This document shows positions 40,576-52,828 of a stretch of DNA of 64,000 nt, piece after piece. How positions within the stretch are numbered: position 1 is the first letter of the stretch; each line of letters opens with the position of its first letter. A program made the translations under genes and the position numbers. The DNA is from Galdieria partita (taxonomy: Eukaryota > Rhodophyta > Bangiophyceae > Galdieriales > Galdieriaceae): positions 172,998 to 236,997 of the forward strand of contig BQMJ01000028.1 of the NCBI GenBank assembly GCA_025991245.1, given 5' to 3'. The notes below the pieces were generated by a model, which was given only the letters and a program-made list of their open reading frames with translations, was not told the DNA's origin and did no database searches.

Positions 40576-43112
40576 GCTCTCCCTCATAAACTACAGCTTT
40601 CTCGAGTTGGACAATCGCTAGTCAGTTTATTCTTGAATATCTGGTCTCTAACGGAAAGGCCGAATGTGCTTGTGTGGAGAATAGTTTTAAAGAGTTTGAG
40701 ACTTGTAATAAAGTTCCAGCTTTCTATACTAATTGTATTTTCAAGAAGCAAATATCTGTTGTAGAGTCTCTCTTTGGTAAAGTTAGAATTGCGATCGGAA
40801 ATCTCCAACGTTTAAAAGATGAGCTGCTCCAGAATTCAACCGTCCAGTAAGGGTTTTAAACAGCAAAAATTTAATCTTTGCAACGAGCAAAACAATATGA
40901 AGAAGCCGCTTGATTTTGAGTATTTGAAACATATTATCGTAACGCGGACAGTGAACTCTCAAGACTATTCCCTGAAAACTTCTCAGGGGGTTATTAAACT
41001 CTACGAGTTTGCTAAAGACTCCTGTGAGTCAATGGTGTAGATTTCGTTGATGGAGTAGAAAGAGCAGCTGTGGGATTACTTGAATTCAAAGTAAATCGCT
41101 GCCGAATCCAATTATACTCTTCTAGTAATCTATCTCGCAGCTTCTTCTTTCGTGTACTTCAAGCTGCAATTCAGAGAAAAACTTTCCATAGAAAAACGAT
41201 GTAACAGAAGAGCTGAATTTCTTAAGACACTCTATAGTCCATGCTTCCAAAAGTAGTAAGAATACGGTGGAGATTTGTTCTTCTCTTCGAGTACCATAGA
41301 GTTGTACTTGACTGTACCAAAAAGATATTTCTTCCCTGGAAATACATAATTTAAGCAAGTCTTTTAAAGCGATACTTCAGTCAGATTCCTAATACGCAGG
41401 AGCAAAGGGAGTTGGATTTGTAAAAACTGCGAGACGACAAAGCCAAAGTTCAAATGAATCCAAAAAGAAAAAAATGAAAATCAAAGAATTGCCAGATTGG
41501 AAATACTCATTTAAATCGTTCTTCTTTTGTAGTTTTCCAACTTCGCCGAGATTTACAGGCTTCTTCATTGTAGCCTGAAGAATAGAGAGGTTACTGAAAC
41601 TCGTTGCGATCGCCATTTTTTACGTATTCATACCGTCTTCAATGCCAATTTGAAAGCAACCGAGACGCTTTCCAAGAAGGAATATCATTTAAAATTTTTA
41701 GGCAACTCTCTCGTTTGTAGACCTATAGTTGTCTCAGAAGAACTGTGAAATCAAATGTTGCCGGGAGCGAGTAAGGTGATGGTACAAATAGACAAGTTGC
41801 TGATGAATCTTGGACTGTGTTTGGAAGCGTTGCGTCATATTTAGAGGCAACCATACGACTTCGCAACTTCATCCTGTTGATTAAGGAACAAATAGGATTA
41901 AAGAACCAAGAAGATGAAGCAAATTGAAAGAAAAGCAGCTTCTGCTTCCATATGGTTGACAATACTCTCTAGAAACTTTTACTGTCTTCCTTTGTTAGAT
42001 CATAGTGAAACGAATTATAACTTGAGAACAGCTTTGTTTGCCAAAGAGCTCAAATATAGTGATATAAAGTTTTGTAGAATTCCAATACAGCTTTTAAAGG
42101 AAACGAAACATTTGAACGGATTACGACGTAGGACTGAAGAACGAAAGCAACTGAAGATGACACATCTAGGTCTATTGTGCAAGAATTTGACGACCTTTTG
42201 TTGGAGATTGAATCGCTGTGTGAAAGCTTAGCCTTTGCAGAATGCATTGTGTTACTAATTGAGATTGGGAGACCGGCCGAAGTTGCAAGGGAAATGGAGG
42301 AGACATTTTACAAAATGGAAAAACAATACAGAGCTAAACCGGAAGAGGCAACTCAATTTCACGACTTGAAGGCCATTTAATTGGTACTACTGCAAGAAAG
42401 GAATTTGGATATGGGCGCTGTGCATCTTATGGCAGAACATGTCATGTTGAATTATTGCAAAGATAAATGGGAGGCAGAGAGAAAACTTCATGAATTCGCA
42501 ACCATTCCAGTTAAAAGAGAAATTTCTTGAACGAAATCTAGAGAGAGATCAGTTCAAGGAACTTCTTTCAAATAGGACTACGACATGTGATGAACTATCA
42601 AGAAGAATTTTTACCCAAACTGAAGGAAATTTTGAGTTGCAGAAACAGCTCTAGAATAACGCAAACAATGGAAATGAATTAATTTATTAGAAAGTTTCTT
42701 TGAGACTGTGAAGAGATTAAGTCAACAATTATTTGATGAAAATATATGGCATCAAGTTGAGGATAGCTACTTTGTTCCTATGATAGTAGAACTTGTACGA
42801 GACGAAGAATGCCAGATTGGACAACTAAATATGCTTTACTATGTGGACAGAATAGTTGAATTTCTAAATTCTTCAACGAAACAAAATGTTACAAGGTATT
42901 CTGGTCGTGAGTCAGCAAACGATGAAGATTTACCAAATATGAATCACACTCGCAGAGAAAGAAAGAGTAAACTGAACGTATCAACGAAGCGAGTTAACTA
43001 TATGTTCAGAATGACAGCATTGAAGCTTTCGTTTGTTCTGATGACTTTGACAACGTCTGTTTTATGGATAACGAAAACTGACAAAGTTGTACAGAAGAAA
43101 ACAAAGATATGA
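40576..43112 (+). pseudogene. Frame-broken coding relic, possibly EXO84-like
   Basis: Several protein-like stretches in changing plus-strand frames, separated by stops and shifts that plausible introns do not clearly resolve. One stretch to about 40848 has coiled-coil character (VESLFGKVRIAIGNLQRLKD). Another near 41800 reads WTVFGSVASYLEATIRLRN. One at about 42170-42380 contains EFDDLLLEIESLCESLAFAE. One at about 42480-42650 contains DQFKELLSNRTTTCDELSRR. One at 42708-43112 is longest. The order and the FDDLLxEIE and LxNRTxxxDEL patterns are faintly like the C-terminal half of exocyst EXO84, but the resemblance is weak. It could be a decayed gene or a gene with introns I failed to place. Two minus-strand frames (41122-41358, 41389-41616) within it are also unassigned. 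Confidence 0.35.
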
Positions 43113-43584
43113 TCAGAAATTTAAGTTGTCTATGTACTTTCAAGAAAAACTGAACTTGAGAGGTACTCTGTGATTCCTTAAGAATCTCTCGATTGCCTTT
43201 TGTGTATATATTAATTTGAAGGCAAGGCTAGCTTCCGTTCTTTTTATTTTCGAAAAACAAATCATACTATACCATTCATAGTGCATAGCTTTTGCAGTAA
43301 CTATTAGTTGCTGGCTATACTTAATTGGTAAACTGCTACTTCCTGCATGAATCAGCCAAAAACATTTTTCTCATTGACATGCTACTTTTGCAAATTCGTA
43401 CTTTTCGTGGTCCAATAATCGATCTTTATTTTTCTATCCATTCAGCTTCATGATGCTCCTTATCTAACTTTTTGATGTCAATATTGAAAATTTGTGTTCT
43501 AGCAACGAAGTTTAAAGTTTATGGAACTGTGTCTGAAAAGTATTTGCCTTCAGTCGATGCAATTGGAGGTTTGCTCGATGAATC

Positions 43585-44370
43585 CTATGAAAACAAAGAA
43601 ATTTTTGACGTAAGAGAAACGTCATAACAAGGCACTACTTTTGAGGTTGGAATTTTATCAATATTCCAGGCAAATAGAGTGGAGTTGGTTGCTTCAATAC
43701 CAGGCTCTTCAATGCTTTCAACAGTGATTTGTTTCTTCACTGATTGCCACTCATCATACAGTTCCTTTAGCGCCTTCGAATCAAGCAATTTTTTTTCAGT
43801 AGGCTTTATTCCGCTGTGGTATTTTTCAATAATCTTACGGACACATAAAAGGAAAAATGGATGGAAGGATACACCAGCAAGCACATCGTCACCCTTTGAG
43901 TCCGTTTCAGACAGCACCAAGACGACACACTTGTTCTCGAGAATTGAATCTAAGTAGTGGGAGTCTGTTATTTCGTTTTCTGCATAAATTCCACCGTAAG
44001 CGTATAGAAATAAGAATTTACTGAGCTCCTCTCGGAGAAGGTCGGAGGGTAACTTGTCATATATATCCAGAAGCCACGCAAAATTCCTCAATACCAGTTT
44101 CCTAGTATCTTCTTTTGTCCACAAAGCGTAATTCCAATCCGACTCCAAAGAGTTGCTGTGACTGTGAATAGAAGTGTAGCTTCTATTTTGAACAGCGACA
44201 ATTCTGTGGACTGTCCTTGGTATGATAAAGTTGTCCCCCTTTCTTCTCACACGAGAGTACATGTTCTTTGAATTTCCAGTAAATAATAGCAAAAGTACTA
44301 ACGACAAACACAATAAACTAAAAATACGATTCACTCTGCCTCGTCGGGTTGTTCTCTTCTGAGTTTCCAT
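43585..44370 (-). CDS. GT32-like (OCH1-type) glycosyltransferase with altered DXD
   Basis: Single exon, 261 aa. A basic tail (RTTRRGRVNR) and one membrane anchor (IFSLLCLSLVLLLLF) give a type II Golgi topology. The lumenal part has IPRTVHRIVA, WNYALWT, a helix ending LPSDLLREELSKFLFLYAYG and then GGIYAENEI. This is the GT32 sugar-transferase pattern W.Y.LW and dl.Rf.lLy.yGGiY.D.D. In that pattern the metal-binding Asp-X-Asp is expected, but here it is Glu-Asn-Glu. The ATG at 44370 is the first in frame after a TTG. The protein is shorter than most members. It may be a diverged or inactive enzyme; it lies in the subtelomeric transition. Confidence 0.7.
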   Translation of the reverse strand: METQKRTTRRGRVNRIFSLLCLSLVLLLLFTGNSKNMYSRVRRKGDNFIIPRTVHRIVAVQNRSYTSIHSHSNSLESDWNYALWTKEDTRKLVLRNFAWLLDIYDKLPSDLLREELSKFLFLYAYGGIYAENEITDSHYLDSILENKCVVLVLSETDSKGDDVLAGVSFHPFFLLCVRKIIEKYHSGIKPTEKKLLDSKALKELYDEWQSVKKQITVESIEEPGIEATNSTLFAWNIDKIPTSKVVPCYDVSLTSKISLFS

Positions 44371-46580
44371 TTGAGACAAGGCAAAATATTTTCATGTTCA
44401 GGGCTGAAATGGGGAATTAGCTCCTTTGTGCTTGTTCGTTGTGCCATATTTTCAAGTACTGTAAAAATATTCAAGAATCTGTTAGCAAATGTTCGACTTT
44501 CCTGTTTTAATACGACCTTTGAAAGACTCGAAGTTCTGTTACAAACAACTTGAATTGCTACTTGTAACGCTGTTAAACAGTTAGAGTCGGATTTCACCTT
44601 TGCGTTAGCTTATAATACTATAGGGAACATTCTCAAATACTGGTATTATTCCCATTCGAGCAAGCATGACTGCGTCAGCTCCGGAAATCTTACAAACTGT
44701 AAATAGAGTTCATCATTTCAACCACTGCAATCAGCTCTAATTCTTGAATATTCACTCAAGTGTTGGTAACTAGCATAATCTCAAATACATTGAAACTTAA
44801 GCTATGAATTTACATGAAATTGACTGAATAAATTTTCAATTTTGTTATTCTTTAGTATATATTTCAAAGCCATTGGTTACTTTATTCCCTGAAAAGCATA
44901 TAACCCTTAGTGTTCTTCCTCTCCGGTGAAATTATCCAGTTTATCTTTGTATGCTCCAAAGTTACCATATGACTATGAAGACCTCCCTGTAGATAAAAAA
45001 CTAAAGACTGTCGATACTTTGTACATAGTCTTGTCTATCCAAAGTGTTCTTTCATCAACTTGATACAACTCTGTAGTCTAACATCTTAGAAAATGACAAT
45101 GCCAGAATAGGCTTCTTTTAAAGTAACATTACCTCTTTTGAACACGAGATTATTATGAAAATAATTGGACCATAGCTAGGAGTATCTGGTGTTTGTTTAT
45201 AAATTGTTTTGTAGTAACACTAAACCCTTTCTCATCATTCTTGTTCATGAGGATTGTCTCAAGACATTTCAAGGAAATTGAATAAAGAGAATTTTAAAGA
45301 ACAAGTTCGTAATGAGACAAGAGAAAACAATTTCATAAATTTAAAGACTCTTTCATTTGTTGTTTATCGAAATACTAAAATTATTTGTAGTCTCAAGTTC
45401 AAAGAAACATGCAATTAACGTTCTGTTCATTTCCTATTGGTTAATATGTGAAAATATTTTGGTAGCAATAAAAATATCTAAAGGCAACTTTTTTAATGTG
45501 TTCACCTTTCATATAATGACGTATATTATAATCTTCAATGCAAAGGATAACTTTGAAGCTACATTAGAAAAAACAAAAACAACTAGTTGTAAATAAAAAG
45601 TGCTTTTCGAACTTAGCATCTAATCCAGTGCTTAGAGATACATAACAATAGTGTATATAAGCTGTAATGAATTCTATCGTATTATTTAATGAACGTGAAC
45701 GATAAATTTACAAAGAAGAGTTTAAAACAAAGAAGAGCAGTTCCAAACAACTTTGCTGCTAGAAATGTATTGTGTATCTAACATAACAACCACAACAAAA
45801 TGTTGGCTATCAAACAACTTGTCTAACAGAATGTTTTCGAAATGTTTCAAAGAGTTAAGACTCGAATATCTTCATTTTTTATCTTCTCTATGTTCTCTTT
45901 AGTTCCTAGAGTGTGTTATAGAGTATCTTTCTTGGTAAGAAGCGAAGTTTGGCTTTACCAGCTTGAAGGATAAAGCAACTTTGCAAGCATAACTGCACAC
46001 AATAATGGATTGTATTTTATAGCAATCAACTTAATATTAAGCACAAGTAAGTGCTTTAAAATACAATTGCTGCAACATAGAAAGCGAACTCCTAAGCAGC
46101 CTCTGTGAAGACTTGTGCGAAAGTGCCACTTGTTCTCTACTCAACACTGTCAAACCGTCTTGTGAAATTAAAGCATTTCATTTGGTTGAAGTAGTTGAGT
46201 TATTCCTATTCTATGTTTTTGAATTTTATTAAAGAAATTTCTTCTCTTTTAGTTCTACTGATGTCGAGTTAGAAGTCTTTATTTCATTGTTCTAGTGTTC
46301 ACTACGGCAGCGCAGGTTTCGAAAGAACCGCTTGAGTGCAACATTTCAATCGTGATACACCTTTAGAATCACAAGACAACTCAGCTGTCGAAACTATCTT
46401 ACTTTGAGTAGAAGATGCATTATTGGATTGTCTTTCGAATAGGGTTGAGTACTCTTTAACAAAATAGTTTCTGCTCTAAAAGTGGGAGAGAGTACAATGT
46501 AAAATACCCTTTATACTAAACATAACAAAGATTCGAATTTGCTAAACGTGCTTAATGAATACGCAAGACCTCCAATTTGT
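44371..46580. other. Gene-poor stretch
   Basis: About 2.2 kb with stops in all frames. Short open frames at 44331-44597 (minus, overlapping the GT32 start) and 45357-45596 (plus) have no recognisable content. I see no RNA gene or clear repeat here. Confidence 0.5.
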
Positions 46581-49190
46581 TCAAAATCCTTGCAACCCGA
46601 GCAAAATTTTCACAATATCTTCGTCTTTGATTCCAATATGCTTTAAATCTTGAAAGGTGATATATTTCAGAACAGATACCGGAAGATGCGGAAGCTTCGA
46701 AATATATGTATGGACTCGATTCTCATCAAGTCCCACTTGATGAAGAAGAAATGCATTCCAATCAAATGAAGAACTCATAGAATTTGATGCAGCAACATTT
46801 TCTTCTCTTCTCGTTTCTTCCACTTGCATTACATTCATATCCATACTTGGATGAGTATTTCTTCTTTCCATCCTTCCACTATTCCTTTCAGATTCTTCAA
46901 GTGGAATAAGTCTTAACAAATCAACAAACGAATTGTTCAACAAATCATAAAGTGGTTCCAGTTGTTCCAACCATCCAGGATTGTCTCCAAACACTCTTTC
47001 AAGATCTCTACTAGCCTTGAGACCTAAAAAAGTTCGCAAAGATGTAGTTGAACATACTACAACTTGACAATGAGGAGGTATCCAAAGCCACTCTTCTCGT
47101 ATATTCTGTGGTTGTATCTCAGAGTTGATAGAAGTGTAAACAATATTATTATTATTGTCTTCATAATAAACTCCACTATTCAATATCCAATTCTGATTAT
47201 CACGAAATTGTCTGGAAACTTCTTCAGTATACTTGTCGCTTACAATCAACTGAATGGCTCTTAAATTATTCTGTTCCAATTCAAGCTGTGACGCCACTGG
47301 ATGTAAAAATTTAGCAACTTCTGACTTAATCATTGAACGTCCAACACCAGAACTTGACAACTGAAAACATTTCAATGCAATACCTATCAAATATACTCTC
47401 TTCTTGGCGGTTTCAGTCTCCATAGGTGTCTGCTCTGAAGAAGATTCACCTTGAATAGCAAGGAAAGAATTGTCTTTCATATCTGTGACTCGAATAAGAA
47501 CATCAGGTCCATTGGAATTTTGTCGAATAGGAATAAATATTCCATCTTTTGATAAATACTTTTCAAAAAATGGTTTCCAAGCAGTGACATGGTAAGTTGC
47601 TTCGTTAGCACTATGGATTCTACTCACTGTCGAACTAAATGCTGGAACATAATTGGGAATGGGATCCACTTTTAAGCTGCCAATTGTTTGAGTAGATTGT
47701 ATTGATATATGTTCGACAAAACTATGTCGAAATATACTCAATTCTCCTAGTTTGGAACAGAAACACCATCGAACATAAAGAATAAGAGTAAATATAATTT
47801 CAAATTTGAAACCACGACTGGAAAGTGAATCCAATCGACTGATCGATGAAAATAAACTACAAATGAAACGAAAAGGAGGAATATTCCGATATCGCGATTG
47901 AATATGCTTTAGTACAATCTTTGGAAAAATCAACTTGAAAAATGTTTCATCGCTGTCTTCAACGGATATCCTGCTTGCTTCTTCTAGTTCAATTCTCGAG
48001 CAACTCACATAATAAAAACCGAAATGGTTGGCAATATCCAAAACATATTCAGAATGGCTTCCATCAAATAGAGTCTCTCTCATTGGAATACGAAATTCAA
48101 ATATACTCGCAAGAAGCATAGAAGAAAAAACAATCATTGATTTGGGTGTCATACGAGAAAGAGTTACTACGAGAGAAAAATTCGGAGCAATTTTCTCCAT
48201 TTCCTCTTTCATTTCATCCTCTGAAAGATCACGAAAACTATTCCAACGTTCACATGCCTTTCCAAATTCATCTAAAACATGAACAACATGGTAAGGAACA
48301 CCACCTGTATAATCATACACTTGTTTGAAGAACCAATCGTGTCCTTCAGAATGACTAGGAAATAATACTTTTAGAATAGGTTCATCGTCATAAGTGGTAT
48401 TTTGTACAAAGTACTTGACAGTTGCTTCTGAAAAAGGATCCAGCCGAAGAAAATTTAACGTTATTCGGGAAGGCATTGCATCCTCTTCTCTACCAATTAT
48501 ACAGTTCGATCTCCCCGCAACAATACAAATGACAAAAGGTTGACTTACAACAATTGATAAAACTCTAAAAAAGGCACGATACACGTTGTGCACTCGACTT
48601 GCTCCTTGTGTAACCATCAAATCCTTAAACAATGTGAATTCGTATTCTTCTAAAAGTCCAATTTCGTCAATAAACAAATATAAATAACGTTTCTTGGTTA
48701 CTTGCAAGAGTTTCTGTAGCCATTCTTTGGGACTACCAATACAGGAAAGAACTTGAGAAAGTAAATCTGCACCATTTGGAAACTGGGAAAGTGCCTCCTC
48801 GGTTATCCACTCAAAAAGTGTATCTTCAAAACATGTTCCCCTCGGCACATCGAGAAGATTCAACATAACATATAAAGTCTCGTTTAATAGTGCGTCTAGA
48901 GCACGTTCTCCTATATTATCCCCTTCTGCAATGCCAGGAAGACCCACTTTATCTAAATAGTGCAACAAAAACTCTTTGTTCATGGAAACAAACGTTTGGA
49001 AGTATTGGCCAAACGTGCTTTTGCCACTCCCATACATTTGGGGAGCGATAGAAACGTTTGGCCGTTGTGCTCTAGAGAAACCCTTCTTATCCCAAAGATG
49101 AGAGGCTTGAAAAGCTTCTATAACTTGCAACAGTGCGGACTCACGATTGACAAGGGGATGGTCAACACCTCTAAAAGAGAACATATCCAT
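46581..49190 (-). CDS. Subtelomeric P-loop NTPase with C-terminal SAM-like domain
   Basis: Single exon, 869 aa, intact. After GVDHPLVNRESALLQVIEAF comes Walker A PQMYGSGKST (about residues 50-59) and Walker B RYLYLFIDEIG (about 168-177), then a sensor-like region CIVAGRSNC and GGVPYHVVHVLDEF. This layout resembles STAND/archaeal-type ATPases, and also the RHS/Crinkler-type ATPases of protists. The middle 350 residues are unassigned. The last 60 residues (from FDWNAFLLHQVGLDE to FQDLKHIGIKDEDIVKILLG) look like a sterile alpha motif. No signal peptide or intron. It is the last convincing gene before the telomere. Published Galdieria genomes report an expanded archaeal-like ATPase family; membership here is a hypothesis. 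Confidence 0.7.
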   Translation of the reverse strand: MDMFSFRGVDHPLVNRESALLQVIEAFQASHLWDKKGFSRAQRPNVSIAPQMYGSGKSTFGQYFQTFVSMNKEFLLHYLDKVGLPGIAEGDNIGERALDALLNETLYVMLNLLDVPRGTCFEDTLFEWITEEALSQFPNGADLLSQVLSCIGSPKEWLQKLLQVTKKRYLYLFIDEIGLLEEYEFTLFKDLMVTQGASRVHNVYRAFFRVLSIVVSQPFVICIVAGRSNCIIGREEDAMPSRITLNFLRLDPFSEATVKYFVQNTTYDDEPILKVLFPSHSEGHDWFFKQVYDYTGGVPYHVVHVLDEFGKACERWNSFRDLSEDEMKEEMEKIAPNFSLVVTLSRMTPKSMIVFSSMLLASIFEFRIPMRETLFDGSHSEYVLDIANHFGFYYVSCSRIELEEASRISVEDSDETFFKLIFPKIVLKHIQSRYRNIPPFRFICSLFSSISRLDSLSSRGFKFEIIFTLILYVRWCFCSKLGELSIFRHSFVEHISIQSTQTIGSLKVDPIPNYVPAFSSTVSRIHSANEATYHVTAWKPFFEKYLSKDGIFIPIRQNSNGPDVLIRVTDMKDNSFLAIQGESSSEQTPMETETAKKRVYLIGIALKCFQLSSSGVGRSMIKSEVAKFLHPVASQLELEQNNLRAIQLIVSDKYTEEVSRQFRDNQNWILNSGVYYEDNNNNIVYTSINSEIQPQNIREEWLWIPPHCQVVVCSTTSLRTFLGLKASRDLERVFGDNPGWLEQLEPLYDLLNNSFVDLLRLIPLEESERNSGRMERRNTHPSMDMNVMQVEETRREENVAASNSMSSSFDWNAFLLHQVGLDENRVHTYISKLPHLPVSVLKYITFQDLKHIGIKDEDIVKILLGLQGF

Positions 49191-49260
49191 TCTGCACTCT
49201 CACAACAACCGCCGCAACAAACCACCAACAACAAATTGAATCTCCAATGTAAAGTTGTTG

Positions 49261-49368
49261 TTCTATACGAATAAAAGTATTGCATAGTTTATGTATAAGA
49301 GCTAATATTTTTTGTTCTATACGAATAAAAGTATTGCATAGTTTATGTATAAGAGCTAATATTTTTGT
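49261..49368. repeat. Perfect or near-perfect 54-bp tandem duplication
   Basis: Two adjacent copies of a 54-bp unit starting TTCTATACGAATAAAAGTAT, at 49261 and 49315. It lies just upstream of the P-loop gene start and marks the start of the gene-poor subtelomere. Confidence 0.9.
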
Positions 49369-52300
49369 TCGGCTTGCGGATGACTTTGTTGTTTCTTTTG
49401 CAACCAAGTGACTTTACAGTGGATACAAATAACTTGTTGCCTCACTTCCAGAGCTTTGTGTGGATAGAGTGGGAGAAAAATTTTAAGTTTGCAACAAACA
49501 AAACATATTTGGAATCTTTGTCATCTTGAGTAGATAGTTTGTTCGCTTGTTTCGTTTGGTGTGATTACCACTTTGATGGATATAAAGCTTGCTTCGAAAT
49601 TTGTTGTTGGCACTTTCCAAGGAGGACTTTGTTTAGGTTGTACAGATGGAGCTTTACTAGTTATACCTTGTTTTGAATTCTTTTTGACAGTCCAAGTTTC
49701 GTTTTGAACATTGTTTTTCACTCAAATTGTAGTGACTCCTTGGATTGTCTAATACTAAGTACCTCCGCGAAATACACTTCTAACGAGGCAACTTGCTTTG
49801 TAGTTGCTCGCTTCGAGTGAAAACTAGCTGTGTGTGTTTCGAGAATAATGTCTTGATAAAAGGTTCCAAACTTGCACGGAGTTTTAGTAATTGATCCAAT
49901 AAAGTCTGTTACAAGTCAGCGTAGTTTGACTGGGTGTTGTTTGAAAGTAGTTTTATTGGGGAATTGTTATACAGAGTCTTGTGAAATAGGTTGAAACTTT
50001 GCTTTGAAGATATTTTGCAGTGATCCAAGCAGATTCTCAGCTATGTCATGTGTTCGATGAATAGTTTGCAATGTCCACATGTCAACTATTGTCTATTGAG
50101 AGACACTTGTGAAAGTGAAGAAGACGAACTATAGTTGTATATACTTCAATTTGAACAGTCAATGACACTGTATGTCTTCATAAAGCCTATCGCTATATTA
50201 CAAATTTAGTTGAGATCTAGATTCCAACTGCTAGCAAACCTAATTGTTGCTTTGAGTCGTTTCAAGACAAGCTACTTTTTCGTATCTAACAAACTCTCTG
50301 ACATATTTAAAGACGTTTCACTAATCATCCTTTGAGAATCAATTGATGATCTTCAATCAAATTGTGTCATCAACCAACACGACCTTCCAATTTTGTCTCA
50401 ATAGTAAAAAACAAGTTTTGCAATCTATAGAGTTGTATAGTTTGTATAATTTGTGTTACATCTATGTTTGAGAATTCAAACAAGAAATCTAGTGTTTCTT
50501 TGTTTCCTATGGAATATCGATATGGAGTTGATTAGAGAAAGAATACATACATGAACTTGAGGTGACTTCTTGAGAAACATATTTTATGATTGAATAATTT
50601 CTTTCATTGACTTGAGAGATATTTTGAAATCAACAGTGCTTCCGGATAAGGAAAATTTAGATACTCTGAGACTTTAATACTTGTTTTCCACTCTTCCAGT
50701 TTAAACTATTCCATTGCTTGTCTTTTCTACACCAACTAGGCTATATAGATCTCCACTAGATTAAAAGAAGTTCAATTGTCTACAAAAGAATCTTCACAGT
50801 ATCACACAGCAAAGGTTGTTATCCAATACATACAAGAGACAGAATCCGTTCAACTCAATGCTTCCTTTGAAGAGTTACAATTTGTCTACTTTTGACATCT
50901 ATCCTTGAGGATACTTCACCTATCTAATCGAACATTGTCGAATATATGTGAACTTTGAAAAATAGGCTGAAAATACCTCAACTACTCAAAGTGATATCGT
51001 GTAAAGTTATGGTTGAGTTCAAAATTTTTCTTCACTTCATGAAAGAGGCAATGGAACACACCAATTTATCAGAGCTTGCGACTTTCGCTACTCGCTGCAA
51101 GAAATGAGTCTCAACTGAAAGTTATTGATAGTATGGTGCCCACAATTTGAATTATGAGTATTGAAACATTTACTTCTCCTCCTTTGAGAACCGAAGTTTC
51201 AAAGGTTGAACAACTGCATTTGGCTTTACGTTTTGAAATATTTTTGGATACTGTCAGAATTTTAGTTTTGTCGAGACAGTGAAGTTTTTACCAAGATTGT
51301 CTTAGATCTTATGTTTTCAGAGTAACTCTGAGATGATGAGAATGGAAATTCAAGTCGAATTGGTAACTTGGAATCTTGCTTCTTGTCTTGTTAAAGTACT
51401 TTGTATACTTTAAAAGTATCTCATTGAGTTGCTGTTGCTTTCTTCTCTTGTAGCATTCTACAAGTTTTGTTAGAGCAAACAAGATTTTATCTTTGGAAGC
51501 AACGACTGTACAACTCATTTGGGCTTATCTATTCTTGGAATCCTTTCAGGAAGGTCGCTTGTTGACTGCTGAATTTTGTGACACTATATACTATCGTTGA
51601 CTTTGCTAAAGTCGCCGTCTGCTTCAAAGAACACCTTCCAGAAAATCTCAGTAAAAGTTGCTTGTACTAGTTACCGTCCATACGTCTAAGAATTCTTGAT
51701 CTTTGTCTCTCAAAAATAAAACGCAGGGTAGAATCTTTATTCAGAAACATAAGGGTTGATTCACATTCCTCACTACATTCTTCTATGATAGCATTCTAGG
51801 GTATGGGACGAACTCCCTTCTTGACAACTGTAATCAGCACTCTTTGGAGTCCTTATTTAACCCAACCATACATATAGATGGAATTGTTGAAAGCGTTTGA
51901 TTCACAAAACGTTAACCAAGTGTTTACAATTCAAACAATTTGGACGCTAACCATCTTAAAACTCAACGTTCTGTTTGGGCTTGTGAGGTGAAAGGAAAAC
52001 TCCTTGTCAACAACAAGTCAAATCCAGTTCTATTAACTCTCCAGTTTTTTCTCGTTACTTTCACGAATTCTGAATTATCAGTTACAACAGTGGAAAGTCT
52101 GTAACTGAATTCCAACGATACAATTCCCTCAACATAAAGAATAGAGCATCAACAGTCTTTTGAACTCTCGAGTGCAAGGTTCTTTTGGAAATTTCTCTAC
52201 AAGTATACAAGAAACGATATAGTTTGGACCTTTTAAAGGCACCCTTTCATACCACCTCCTTTCTAAGCTCTTCGAAACGTTCTTTCATTAGAACTTATTG

Positions 52301-52408
52301 GTTGAGAACAGGAGCTAAATAGTTGTATTATGCAACCCGCTTCAAAGTGGATAAAGTCTGTTTATGAAAACTTTTTTGAATTTCAACGAGAAACATCTTG
52401 AGAATAGA

Positions 52409-52666
52409 CTAGAAAGTTTTTCTTTTTTTGGATACTATATTAACTTGGGTTGTTTTGGTCGTAACTTTGTAGCCACTAGGTTTGAACTTTGTGGTTGATT
52501 TCTCAACGTCAGAGTTCAAAAGAGATTTATGTGCAGAAACATTGTCAAACAGAGGTTGATTACGATCGATAAAGGGAGATTGTTTGGAAACAACTACCAT
52601 AGCTTTTCGAATTCTTGGTTCTTTAGATAAAAACAGTGTAAAAGAGGATAATTTTGTAGTAGTCAT
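52409..52666 (-). CDS. Possible 85-aa basic hypothetical protein
   Basis: Open frame with an ATG, starting MTTTKLSSFTLFLSKEPRIR and ending KKRKTF; basic, Thr/Lys-rich, no known domain. Divergent from the 73-aa frame at 52829-53050 with 162 bp between. Could be a short gene or chance. Confidence 0.22.
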   Translation of the reverse strand: MTTTKLSSFTLFLSKEPRIRKAMVVVSKQSPFIDRNQPLFDNVSAHKSLLNSDVEKSTTKFKPSGYKVTTKTTQVNIVSKKRKTF

Positions 52667-52828
52667 AATATTATCGGTACCTTTTGACCTGGACGAGTTC
52701 TATATACATAGTTACGGAAAAGTTTATTTTCTTAAGATCAGCAAAACTATAAATTGAACCAAATTGATCATTTGGTAAATAAGAAAACAAGATTGTACAA
52801 GAATATATCAAACTTAGAGAACATATCC

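Noticed and set aside
49171-49407. Open frame repeating LALIHKLCNTFIRIEQ twice
   Set aside because: It is only the translation of the 54-bp DNA tandem duplication, in a promoter region.
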